A DNA stretch of 64,000 nt, from positions 4,677,870-4,741,869 of the forward strand of contig NC_030986.1 of the NCBI RefSeq assembly GCF_000149955.1, in the 5' to 3' direction. Shown one piece after another: positions 22,952-34,191 of the stretch. Position 1 is the first letter of the stretch; each line of letters begins with the position of its first letter. Below the pieces are notes generated by a model. It searched no databases, was not told the DNA's origin, and was given only the letters and a program-made list of their open reading frames with translations. A program made the position numbers and the translations under genes. The stretch comes from Fusarium oxysporum f. sp. lycopersici 4287 (lineage: Eukaryota > Ascomycota > Sordariomycetes > Hypocreales > Nectriaceae).

Positions 22952-24778
22952 TCATGCCACCAGTCGTCTCAGTGGGTGCGCCTCAGTATTAAATACATAT
23001 TCATCCAGACTGATCAGCTCCGGGTCGCTAAAAATGAGATAAAAGTACTTGAGGGTTTCACCCATCCAGAAGGACTCCATTGAGTCCACGGCACGGGGTT
23101 TCTCCTCTGTAACAGTAACATCCCATACAGCTGTATTGGCCAGCTCTGTCTTTGTCGCTTCTTCAATCGATTTGAACATAGTCCAGGCGTGCTCGGTATA
23201 CTCGTTCTCGCCGGTGACCCGGTACATCATGAAAACACTCTCAATGGCCTCTGGGCGCAGGATATATCGGCGATCAGGAATATGAGTAAACCCGCCGGGA
23301 AGATGCTCGTCTTTGATAATAGCATCCGCCTGTGCTGCCTCGCCCTCCTTGATCTTTGCCTGCTTGAGGACACCTTCTTTCCACAGCTTTTCGTCCCATG
23401 GGCAATGCTCCTTGGAGTCACAGGGAACCATATAGAAAGTCTCAGGCATGATACCATGAGGAAATGCTTCATAAGTGTAGATGCAACCATTGGTAAGTTT
23501 GACTGCAGTGTCGACGTCCTGCTGGCGGTTGAAGAGTCGCCCACCTAATGCCAGCATGCCTCCAAGGAAACAGACTAGATGCTGTCCCTGGCTCTCGAGT
23601 TCCAACTGTATCTTTCCACCTTTGTCTTTGGCATGAATTTGTCCAGATATGAGAATATCTTTGTTCTCAGGCGTCATCGGTCGAAAGAAATTGTGTTCTA
23701 ATGCTGCATCCATGGCCTTTTCATACATGGTTTGATAAACAGGTAGTTGTCCACCCGTTAGTGCTGCCATCTTGGGCAAGTATTCGTACACGCTGTCAGC
23801 CATTGCACCGAGGGTGAAAACGGATCCTTGGTTAAAGATCTGGCTCTTTGCATCCACAATCAGAGGCCACTGTCCAGGGAGCATGGTTGAATCTTGCTGT
23901 GCCGCCAGGAGATCCATGATAGTCTGTGAGGCGTCAAACCATTTGGCATCTCCTGTGAGTTGCGAGAGGCGTGTAAGCTCGATACACAAGCTTCCAATCT
24001 CTGCAACGAGGACACCAGCGCCAGCGATCTGATTTTTACCCTCCCCGGCAGCGTGAAAATTCCAACGTAAGACAGGCATGTGGTTGGGTGTGTCAAAAGC
24101 CTTGTAAATCATTTCACCAACCTGGACTGCCTTGCGGAGCAAACGCATATCCTCGCTAAGCTCAAAGGCAGCGAGAAAGCCACCGAGGTAACGGATAGTA
24201 GTCTCAAATATATTGACTTCTTTGAGATCCGTGGCTGTGAAGTCAATCTTGTCGACTGCATCCACGGCTTCGTAGAATTCTTGGTGCATATCCATGATCC
24301 AAAGGGTATCAAGGGAGTCAACGAGAGTAGCGGCCCAGCCGCCGAATGGATTTGCCTGGCCAGCCGAGACGGGACTGAGCTCGTCTGCCATCCAGGCATG
24401 CTTTCTGTAAGAATTCCAACATCTTGTGAAGGTCGCCTTGACAGCCTGTTGACGCTCGCGTCGCAGTTCAGCAGTACTAATGGAGAATTCAGGGAACGTG
24501 GCTTGGACCTTGGGATAGGTGACAGGAGGAGAAGTGGGCAGTGGTTGGAAGGCAGAGTGAGGATAGTTGACTTTGACGGTGTTCCAGTAATAGTTGTCAT
24601 CCTGGTCTTGCCTCCACAGCGAAGTCTTTACGGGCCAGCCGTGCTTCTGGTTGTGGTTGTAAGGGCCGTGTCCATATCGGGGTCCAACGTATTCAGGGGT
24701 CCTACCAGCCCAATAGCAGAAGAGGATCACTGTCAACAGGCCGCAAACTAAAACGAGACCTCGACTGCGGAGGAGCAT
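22952..24778 (-). CDS. GH47 alpha-1,2-mannosidase
   Basis: Single exon of 608 aa from the ATG at 24778; the longer frame to 24850 starts only with TTG. Residues about 4-24 (SRGLVLVCGLLTVILFCYWA) are a signal anchor, giving a type II membrane protein of the ER or Golgi. The GH47 barrel starts near residue 125 with CWNSYRKHAWMADEL, then GWAATLVDSLDTLWIM and TTIRYLGGFLAAFELS. It continues to RPEAIESVFMMYRVTG and VDSMESFWMGETLKYFYLIF, and ends with FNTEAHPL, whose Thr is the calcium-ligand position in class I mannosidases. These enzymes trim alpha-1,2-linked mannose from N-glycans. Distinguishing the ER Mns1 type from the Golgi type, or from ERAD Mnl-like members, needs a tree. Confidence 0.92.
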   Translation of the reverse strand: MLLRSRGLVLVCGLLTVILFCYWAGRTPEYVGPRYGHGPYNHNQKHGWPVKTSLWRQDQDDNYYWNTVKVNYPHSAFQPLPTSPPVTYPKVQATFPEFSISTAELRRERQQAVKATFTRCWNSYRKHAWMADELSPVSAGQANPFGGWAATLVDSLDTLWIMDMHQEFYEAVDAVDKIDFTATDLKEVNIFETTIRYLGGFLAAFELSEDMRLLRKAVQVGEMIYKAFDTPNHMPVLRWNFHAAGEGKNQIAGAGVLVAEIGSLCIELTRLSQLTGDAKWFDASQTIMDLLAAQQDSTMLPGQWPLIVDAKSQIFNQGSVFTLGAMADSVYEYLPKMAALTGGQLPVYQTMYEKAMDAALEHNFFRPMTPENKDILISGQIHAKDKGGKIQLELESQGQHLVCFLGGMLALGGRLFNRQQDVDTAVKLTNGCIYTYEAFPHGIMPETFYMVPCDSKEHCPWDEKLWKEGVLKQAKIKEGEAAQADAIIKDEHLPGGFTHIPDRRYILRPEAIESVFMMYRVTGENEYTEHAWTMFKSIEEATKTELANTAVWDVTVTEEKPRAVDSMESFWMGETLKYFYLIFSDPELISLDEYVFNTEAHPLRRLVA

Positions 24779-27493
24779 GGTAAAGAAATATGGGCCCGTG
24801 CCGCGTTGAGCGTCGAAAGGAATAGAGAAGAGGGTTTCGAGATGTTGCAAACAGAGATTGTCTCTCTCCTCCTTCTTTGGTGAGGTAAGGGAGAGGTAGA
24901 GATACCTAAGGTAAACTAATCTTATCCGAGGGTCTTTGTCTTACCTTATCTTTGATTTGACGCGCTGAGGTTGGTAATAAAACAGCTTGGCATTTGTACC
25001 ATGTAATTTGCCCCGCCAAGCAATGGCGGTATGTATCTTATACCTTGATTCAGGTAGAGGGTACATTGCTTTAGCTCGGCGAAATTCGACCAAATATGAG
25101 CGACACTACCAACAGGACCAACACACAGTTAATGCATATCTGAACACTGTATACGTCTGCGCCGAAAACGTTTCTTAATACAGTGTCGATTGTGTAAGCG
25201 CCCGATAAATATCATCCACAAAATCAACTGAGAATGAAACAGGTTCAGCAAACTATATGATACTCTTATTGAAATTCTCTCCACTACAAGACTGTGAAAT
25301 ACTTTTCTGAGGAGTGGGTTCTGTTGCTCTACTTCTGCTGTGGCTAAAATGCGACTCTGCTGTTCCTGGCAGGATCTTTTGTCGTTTTTTTCTTCACATT
25401 TTTTCAAAGTAAGACACGTCAAATTCTTTCTTCATCCGGTAGTTACTATTTCCTCTTACGACCTTTTTTCGATGGAACTAGACGCATGTGTTCATCCTCG
25501 GCAGTGAGATCACGGAGCTTAACAGCCCTTGTCCAGGTAGCACAATCCTTCGATCTGCATGACGCCCATCGGGGCAAACAAAGAAGAGCTTAACAGGGGG
25601 GTGGCTACGTGAGCCGCAGTATAAACACCGACCTGGTGGAGGAACTTGTGAACCCTTGGCCATCTGTCTTCCAGGGCCCAAGGGTTAAGAAATAGATTGC
25701 AGAATCTTTTCCATGAATTGTACACATTCTAGGCCTGACTTCGAGGCCTGAGCTTCATGATAATAGTCCTAAAACTTGTCATTAACATATGATAGGGTGG
25801 CAAAGAAACTTCAGGCTAGTTGCACTGCATTGTAAGTATATATCCTTCCATTCTCTTGCACCCTATAACTGGGCTCTTGTAATGCTTGACAATGCAAAGC
25901 TGGAGATAGTTCATGTCAAGTGACATGACTAAGTACACCAGCGCAAGAATGAATAACAGTGTCTGAAATGGCCTTAAGTTGCTGATTCCGTCATGCCATC
26001 TTAAGCTACCTACATATGCCGGACTCGACTCAGTATAAACCCCAGCCGTAGAGCAGTCCATTCTATGTGCAGCCACTTCTTTATGACTCACAAGTTGTTC
26101 AAAGCTGCTATGCCTCTTTGTCTATCATGCAGGCAGATGTTCTTTCAGCACTTGATTCTTTCAGTACTTGATTCTTTCAGTGCCTGATTTGAGATAAGAA
26201 AATGTCGATAGAATATTGCTTACGCGTTTCTACAATAACTAGAGTGTATGACGATTCCTAGCTACCAACCTTTATTTGCTTGATTAATTTGTGAGAACAT
26301 GGGTTAAGCTGTTCAGCCAGATGTGACTACAAGTACGGACACTCTAGTCAAAAGTAAGAACGCAGTATAGCGGTAAACTGGTAAATGCGTAGGTGCTTTT
26401 GATCCCAAGCCTGCCGCTTGGACCCTATTCGAGGGACACGCTTGCTGGCGGATCCTTGTTTAACCTCCTCCATCTCGCTATTTTAGGTAAGGTATACTTG
26501 TTTGGACGGACAAGCTACAGCATGGACCTGCCCTTATGAGCTACTATTGTTCCCCTTGGGACAAGTCATAGGTGGTGTATGAAACGTCTCGCCATCTAGA
26601 AACATAGAGATAAAACAGAAAAGGTGCTCAAAAAGAAACAAATTTGGGACCAAAGACCCCAGGGCTATGACAGTCCTCAATGATTACCAGTATGATAGAG
26701 GTTGCAGAATAATTCTCGTGAGCAATGAGAAAGGAGTCACTCGCCTGGTCCTACATATTCCGAAAGTTGCCGTAATCATAATCTACCATTTGGCAGTCAG
26801 TCGGTGATTAGTGAGAACTTGGAAGAATTTGACGGCACATATTGTCCAGCTAGTAAGAAGGAGCGACGTTACAGGCGCCATAACAAAGAAAAGCAACGGG
26901 ATCACTTGGTACTGGTTATGATAACTGTATGAGAGCAGGATTGACTGGCATCAGTGGTGATTTATTCCCTACCTGGTGACTTGACGGGACTAGGGTTGGA
27001 ACTATGGAACTCACATCAACATGGCCGTAGGGAGTAACAAAGGGCGTTCAATGCTAAGACACTCAGCCATACCTTAGTGGGCGCCGAGGTACTTACTATC
27101 ACATGATCAAATTGGCCTTGCAGTACAATGACAGTCAAAAGAGTATCTGACGTTAAACGAATTTAAAAATAATGCTCGAGGCATTTTAATTTCATTTTAA
27201 TTCCAATTCCTATCCGATCTCCATGCATAAAAACAGATCCCAAACGCCCACAACTAACACAGGGAGTCCACCATCAAGGCGACTCCATGCTCCAGAACTT
27301 CCAATAGCGCTGTGATGCAATGATGCGTCCATCGTAATTTCATGACCATTCCGTTTCGTTCGTCTCTGCGTGGAGAAGCACTTTCATACCACGAGCAGAG
27401 GGGCAGGCAGACACCCCAACTCCGTGCTTCAAATACAGAGAACCAGATACTAGTGAAAGGTCATACCTACCGTGGTCCAGTGGGTACTGGTAC
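24779..27493. other. Intergenic, mannosidase promoter and CDC20 3' flank
   Basis: About 2.7 kb without a recognisable gene. TACCTAAGGTAA lies at 24903-24914, about 130 bases upstream of the mannosidase start, and a related TTTTAGGTAAGGTA lies at 26481-26494. A 16-bp unit repeats three times at 26140-26187. No tRNA or conserved frame was found. Confidence 0.5.
26140..26187. repeat. Three tandem copies of a 16-bp unit
   Basis: The unit TTCTTTCAGCACTTGA occurs at 26140-26155, 26156-26171 and 26172-26187. The copies differ only at one to three positions in the second half. Confidence 0.9.
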
Positions 27494-29353
27494 TTATCGG
27501 ATGGTCATCTGCTTAGCCATGGACGCCTTGCTCGACGCGCCAGAGGCACCAATGCCAGCGGTGGCACCAGCCTTCTTCTCAAAGATCTTCCAGAACTTGA
27601 GGCTCTCGTCAGCAGCTAGTGGGTTGTTAGTATACTGCTAGTTAAAGTTTGAACGTCTGAACTTACCAGCTGTTGCAAGCATCTGGCCGTCAGGGCTCAG
27701 GCAGCTGTGGAGGACTCGGCTCTCGTGGGCGGGGATCTCAACGGTACGGACAAGGGTGGGGTAGCTCCAGATGCTGAGAGAGTTGTCAGGGAAACCGCTT
27801 GAGCTGACGATCTCGCGGTGGTGGGGGCTCCAGCGAAGAGAAGTGACCTGAGAACCAGTGTCGATGCTGTTGACGCGAGCACCCGAGGTGGAGTTCCAGA
27901 AGTGAATGTGACGGTCGTAAGAGCCGCCACCAGTAGCGAGGAGGTTCATGTTCCAAGGGCACCAAGAGAGGGCCTTGACAGCAGCCTTGTGGTTGGTCTT
28001 GGTGAACTTAGGAACAGACAGAGATCGGGCATCCCAGATGGAGACGAGGTTGTCGTTGCCGCCAGTAGCGAGCTGAGCGCCATCGGAGCGCCACTCAAGT
28101 CCGCAAACCTCGGATGTATGGGAGACGAGCTCAGCAACCTTGTGCTCGGCAATGCGAACATCGTGGTTGTAGACAAGACCGCTACGAGCACCGGTAGAGA
28201 GAAGGTGCTTGTTCCACCCCATGACACCGACACGTGTATCATGGCCGAACATGCTTCGAATCTTCTGGCCCTCCGCAACGTCCCAGATCTGGACCTCGCC
28301 AGTTCCCATACCAACACTGACATAGGCGCCATCGCCAGACCACTTGACGCTGCTGACATATGTATCAGGAGTGGTCTCAAGGAGACAGCTAACACTACCT
28401 TCATCGGCAGACCAGACGTAGACATTGCGCTCAAGACCGATAGCGACCTGGTTACCAGAGCTCCAGTCGAGGAGGTTCAGGTAGTAGTCGTCCACGAGGC
28501 CAGGAGCATCAAGGACACGCTCAGGGGCAGTGGCAATGCGGCGGCGGAGTTGAGCGGAGCTGGAAGTCGCAGACTTGAGGGGGCGGTTGTACTGTTGTCG
28601 CAGGTCAATTGGCTTGGAAGACTCGGGGGCAGCAGGCTTGAACTCGAGGATGCGAGTGTTTAGGCTAACACCACAAGCATTGGCAAGGGAATCTTGGTAA
28701 GCCACAGTGTTAGGGGAGGGTCGAGAGTAGTTGTCAGGCTCATCATCGTTGATGTTGAGGCTCTCGAGAGCAGCCATGGCTTCGTCAGCAGCAGCAGAGA
28801 GAACAGTAGAGCTCTCGGAGCTGCTGCTCTTGGGGCGTTGCCTATCGGGGAGATCAAGCTTGCCAGAACCAGCGTTGGAAATGGCAGAGCTTGCGCCACG
28901 GTTGGGGATAAATCGGTCGCCACCATAGTTCAGAGTAGTCTTAGCAGTCTTGGAGCGGAGGCTCTTCTTGGACTTTGTGCTTGAAGGGGTCTTGGTGGTG
29001 TTGCCAGTCCCAGTGAGGGTAAAATCAGAGACGCCAAGCTCAAGAGCCTTCCGGGGAGTCTGAACACCACGGGCGATGTTGGACTTGGGGGAGTCACGGT
29101 GAGAGGACTTTGTAGTAGATCGAGCAAGGTGAGACATGAGGTTACCGCCATATGTAGAGCGCCCGGATGGCCTAAACTCGTTGCTAGACTGTCTTTCGGG
29201 GGTAAATGGGGAAGAGTTCAGGTTGACGGGGACGTTCGTGGTGGATGACTGTTGGCGGGGAGAGGGAGTCAAAGGCATGCGCCCGCCAGCGGTACGGGCT
29301 GAGAATAGTCCCTTGTGGGACTTGACAGGCGTCGACAATGCTACAGAAGCCAT
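27494..29353 (-). CDS. CDC20: APC/C activator CDC20 (WD40)
   Basis: Two exons, 29353-27667 and 27615-27494, with a 51-nt intron, giving 602 aa. The N-terminal 280 residues are Ser/Thr-rich with several TP sites, the C-box DRFIPNR (residues 146-152) and a KILR-like RILEFKP (234-240). Seven WD40 blades follow, starting VLDAPGLVDDYYLNLLDWSS and including HTSEVCGLEWRSDGAQLATG and LATGGGSYDRHIHFWN. The short last exon supplies ADESLKFWKIF and ends in MTIR, the C-terminal Ile-Arg tail that docks on the APC/C. CDC20 activates the anaphase-promoting complex at metaphase-anaphase and is the target of the spindle checkpoint. The motif NLLDWSS with the YVWSA strand favours CDC20 over CDH1. Confidence 0.93.
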
Positions 29354-30208
29354 TATGAATTTTGCGATATGATGACCTGTGTATCAAACAAGGTATAGAA
29401 AGGTGAAGAGCGTGTAAGTGGGACTCTAGACGAGTGACCCAAAGCTGGATGGTATATCGAGCCTTGATGCTATCGAACGAGGTCCAACGAGGGGCTCCTA
29501 GTAATTAGTATACCTGTACTGAGATCAATGATCGATAAAAATCGAGGCTGTCTTCACAAAGATATAACGAAGTTGGGGGGCGATCAAATGGCCTTGGCGA
29601 TAGGATCTAGCAAGCTTTGAAATTTCTTGTAAGAAGCGTTGGATGAGAGGTCTGCAGTAGAGCACAAGGCTATAGCGAGGAATTAAAGTGATTGAGGAGG
29701 GGAGCGAGTTGTAGATGGTGATCATGAGGAGAGATTCATTCACAAGCTGAAGCTCATGACGGTTACCTTTTATTTACTTATGCCCCTCCGAGCTTCTGGC
29801 CGGGCAACCACTAGACATATAGTCGGACCTGAGTTGCTCCCGCTCCGCGACCCTGCCAACGTAGACGAGCCAATTAGATTACGAGAACACAACGCCTCAT
29901 CAGCCTTATCCTTGCCTGGCGCGATGACCAAATTTCTCTTACAGTAGACGCGGCTCCAAAAGGGCAGGGGGGCCTTTTCTCTTTGTCTGATGCATCACCG
30001 GCCGCATTTAACACCATCCACTTTCACATACACTTTCTTCACCGACCCGACGGCTCAACCTCGACGACGTGGCTTGTGTATTGTGCTCGTTTCTTGTGCT
30101 CAACCTTTGTCCCTCTTTTTCTCCGTCCACTCAGTCTCAACGGCAGCACAACGTTGTGAGATGTGCAGCCAACGCCACTGATCGCTCGTCGAATTTACAA
30201 TTCAAGCC
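29354..30208. promoter_or_regulatory. Divergent promoter, CDC20 and Kelch-BTB gene
   Basis: An 855-base spacer between divergently transcribed genes. The side nearest the Kelch-BTB start is pyrimidine-rich (CTTTCTTC, CCCTCTTTTTCTCC). No coding signal or repeat is seen. Confidence 0.5.
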
Positions 30209-32584
30209 ATGGCTCAACCTTCAACCCCCGGACAATCTATCTTTGGCGGGCCTACCCCTGTCGCCGGAACAACGCAGGCCTTGGGTGCTGTCAACCAGAC
30301 CTCATCTACCTCGACTTCGCTGCAACCGACGCCGACGCCGCCTTCGGCCACTTCGTCGTCTAACAATACCTACATCATGCCAAATTCCCCTGCAAAGGGT
30401 CGCAGCGTCGCCGATGGATACCGACCCAAAGTCACCCGCACGCTAGGCCAGAGACCCGCTTGTCTAGTAAATGCTTCAGTGACGTATTGTGGGAATAATC
30501 AAATATATGCTTTTGGAGGGTTCGACCAATATACCGATGAGGTGTATAATCACGTGCTGAGGCTGGACCTCGTTAGCCATCAATGGAGTCTTGTTGACAA
30601 CTATGGTGATATTCCAGGAGTTCGGATGGGTAAGCTACACAGAAAATCACCGCGTTACAGATGCTAATATTGTCCAGGACACACTGCGACCTTGTATCAG
30701 GGAAACAAACTCTTGGTCTTTGGCGGCGAGAACGAACATCGAACATACCTTTCGGACCTTATTGTCTTTGACCTCAAGACCGCCCACTGGACTCAGCCAC
30801 AAGTCTCAGGCCCGATCCCGAAAGGTAGAGCGAGACATGCTGCTGTCTTACACGAGGACAAGCTCTTCATCATTGGTGGCATAACTGGCCAGAACAACTA
30901 TGTGTTAGATGACATTTGTTACCTCGATTTGAAAACTTTTACCTGGTCTAAGTCTTGGCGTTTTGTTGGTCGTTTCGACCACTCGGCTTATATCTGGGGC
31001 GACCGAGTCTGGGTATTTGGAGGTCTGAGTGAGGACATGGACAAGATCAGCGATCTGTGGTGGTTAGATCTGAAAGGAAACCCGCAATTTGATTCCCGAC
31101 CTCAAATAGGCATCTTCGATCGAGGTTCTCTGTCTACTCGAGCTAGTAGCTCTCCCCGACCTCCATACACCATGGCCCAGGCTCCTGTTGTAGGAGCTTC
31201 TGGCTACGCCGCCAACTCTCGCACAGCCCAGGTCAACCCGCCTTCAATTCAAATGAAGACATACGCGCCTGTGGCCCCGGGGTCTATATCTGCTCTCAAA
31301 TTCATGTCTGGTCCCTCGATTCCCTCTCAGGGCTCGGGTCTTCACTTTCATGCCTACTCTTCGGGTACCCTTCTCGATTTTGTCACACCTGCGGCGACTC
31401 TCACATCGAGAGAATGTTCTTTGTCAGCCCTGGACCTTGGCACGCTTCGCTGGACGAAGCTTGCTGGAGGGCGGGAGATCTTCAAAGCGGGTTACAGGTG
31501 GCATTACTGTTGTATGAATGAGGATGGCACCAAATCCTGGTTACTAGGATGTCCAACTGACCCTGCTCCGGGCGACATAGGGCCCAACGGCTATGAAGAA
31601 TATCTTAGGTAAGGCCAGTTCTATCTCAAAACCTGATGGTATGGCTGACATGATTTGACAGCGATATTATGGAAATTGACCTGCGACGATATGGCTTTCT
31701 GGGCGATAATTTGACACCAGAACCAAGGGTAGAGTCAAGGCCATCTGCGATGACAAGAGCCGTGGATCAACCTTCTAAAGGATTAGGTTCAGATCTAGCG
31801 AAGCTCTTCAACCAGCCACCTGAGACAGGCAGCGGGAACTGATTTTGTCGTTACTGCGCTGGCTGGTGATTACGATGACGACGAGGCTCTGAGCTCCGGT
31901 CTGATTCGAAATGACGAGACAACAGCGCGAAACGAGAGCTGGCTCTCAGCAGACGCGCCGACCTCACAGCCTATTCATGTTCACAAGCTCATTCTCCAAG
32001 CGCGTTGGCCACACTTTGCGCGTCTTTACAACGCCCAGATGGCTGAGTTTCACACCAAAAAGATGCACATCCCCGAGCCTTACAGTGTAGTCAAGGCCTT
32101 TCTCTACTATTTATACACAGATAGCATCCGTGGTACCTCGGACAACGATAGTGACGCAACCACGGCGCTCTCTGATGTGGCAGGCCTTCTGGTAATGTCC
32201 AATATCTACAATATCCCTCATCTTCGCCTGCTCTGTGTCAATAGACTTGCCAAAGAACTCGATGTCGACCATGCTTGTATCATATGGTACTGTGCAGGGC
32301 TCGCTAATGAAGAGTGGTTGCGTAAACGTGCCGCAGGATTCTGTATGACCCACTGGGGCCGTATCGTCCGGACCCAGGGATTCCTCCGTTTGCCGCGCAC
32401 TGCACTCGTCGAGCTTTCACAAGAAATCGACATGGAAGGACGTATCATCGGCGGAGAAGAACTCGAATGGGGTGGCATGAATGATAACATGGGACACGAT
32501 GCTCGTAAGGGGAGCATAAGCAGTAACCAAACCCATATGATCGAGTCTGAAGCCGATGACGACGATGGCATGGAGATGACATGA
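30209..32584 (+). CDS. Kelch-BTB protein, Ral2-like, frameshifted
   Basis: Three exons: 30209-30629, 30678-31608 and 31662-32584, with introns of 48 and 53 nt. Read literally, the third exon stops at TGA 31840-31842 just after PPETGSGN. Skipping one base in the GGGAA at 31834-31838 restores a frame reading TDFVVTALAGDYDDDEAL and continuing to 32584, about 757 aa in all. The N-terminal half has Kelch blades (NNQIYAFGGFDQYTDEV, NKLLVFGGENEHRTYLSD, DKLFIIGGITG, DRVWVFGGLSED). The C-terminal half is BTB-like (PIHVHKLILQARWPHF, VKAFLYYLYTDSI, VAGLLVMSNIYNIPHLRLLC). This order matches fission yeast Ral2, needed for Ras1 activation in mating and morphology. Ral2 assignment is by architecture and remembered similarity. 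The frameshift may be an assembly error. Confidence 0.82.
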
Positions 32585-34191
32585 AAACTTACATGTACAA
32601 TTGCTGTTGTCTTGGTGACTGACCGAAGGATTCTTATCCTCTATCCTGTGAATCTCAGCAATTTCTTCATACTCGCAAAGTCGCCGATTCGCTCGATACC
32701 ATTAAAGCACCTGCCGAAATAGGCACCCTCTTTCTGGTCCTGCTTTCATTACCTATATCAAGTTCACCTGGCCTTTCTACTCCGCATTCAGCTGCAGGAT
32801 GGCCGGTAAGAAGCACAGTGACACTTTGGTAAACTTTCCGCAAGGATAGGGCAGCACATTATGCATCTGCATCGTGCAATGCCTATATTATAGAGTTTCT
32901 GTCCAGTGGGGTGTAAACGACTGTTGTTTCCTATTCTTTGTTCAAGTTGGCTTCTTACGCATTGCGAGGCGTTTTGTATCTGCACAGCGAACTAGTTATA
33001 AGCTATGGTCTCGTAAAATCAGATAGATATGTCAAATACACGATACCCTTTATCCCCGTTTACTCTGTCTGATCTCAACTCGCAAATTTGTCTCCCCAGC
33101 CCTCGCAATCTCTTCCAGAAATACAGAGCGTGGTAACCCCTCGATGTCCACTCAGTACGTCTGACGGGTTCATCCGGTTTGTAGTTCTTGTTTCAATATG
33201 GGCTGTGATGCTGATGTTGGCGAAAAGAATCACTTATCTGGTCAATGCACAAATGCAGCCAAGAGCAATTAGAATTATTGTCTAGCAGCATCAGCAAGTC
33301 AATCATTTCTTTTACTAAGTTAGTACTCGGTAACATCTTAATCTTGGTGATGGACATCTCAAAAACAATCCTATTCACTTAAAGGGCGTGTGACGCTGTC
33401 CAGTCTATAACCTCGCTTTTCATTGTTCGACCGACTCCAGCCATCCTCGCTTTTAATATAATGTCAGTACAAGATGATGGCAATTGCTTTGCCAACAATA
33501 GTCAAATACTGAACAACAGTAGTAGTCAAGAACAAGTGTGATCATGCATCGCCCTCACAAACAAAACAAAAGGGAAGACCGCCCGAATTTCCAGGGCACC
33601 ATGCAAATGCCATCTTTCCCAACCTAACATCTAAGGACCCCTTATCAACTTTTGAAAATAAAACCAGAAAGCAGGAAAAAGAAAAAGAATAGCCCATTTC
33701 CACGTGCCAGGCCAGCCAGCATATCAGCACATGCGTCTGACTCGAATTAGACATCGAGTATCAATAGATCCAGCTAACGCGTACCCAACCACGAGAATTT
33801 CCAACACATGGCATGTTTATCTTAAGTGAAACAACAGTTGCAGAAACTGAGGTCAGACACTGGACTTTTGTTTGCAGTTGAATATCGGAGTTAGAAAAGT
33901 GGTGTGTCTTTCCCCAGTGGTTGAGGCCGTCTTATTACGGATCGTTAACGCTGATGTAAGATGTTGAAAAATCCGGGTACGAGACAGAATGCAAATGCCC
34001 GGGAGGGAGGTATTGGCGATAAAGAGATACTGATAGCGCATATAAAATCAATATGGTATGCCGGAAAGAGTCGAGAGTTTTTACCAGCAGTGCACTGGAT
34101 TCAGCTGCTGGAACCCAAGGCGTCGCTCGGAAATGTAGAAGTTTCACTTCCTTCGGCGCTCTCACTCGAAGTCTTGGCAGCGTGCTGTATA
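32585..34191. other. Convergent intergenic region
   Basis: About 1.6 kb between the 3' ends of the Kelch-BTB gene and SFP1. It is AT-rich with no recognisable frame, repeat or RNA. Confidence 0.55.

Noticed and set aside
24779..24850. 24-residue N-terminal extension of the GH47 mannosidase
   Set aside because: It begins with TTG; the ATG at 24778 gives a normal signal-anchor start.
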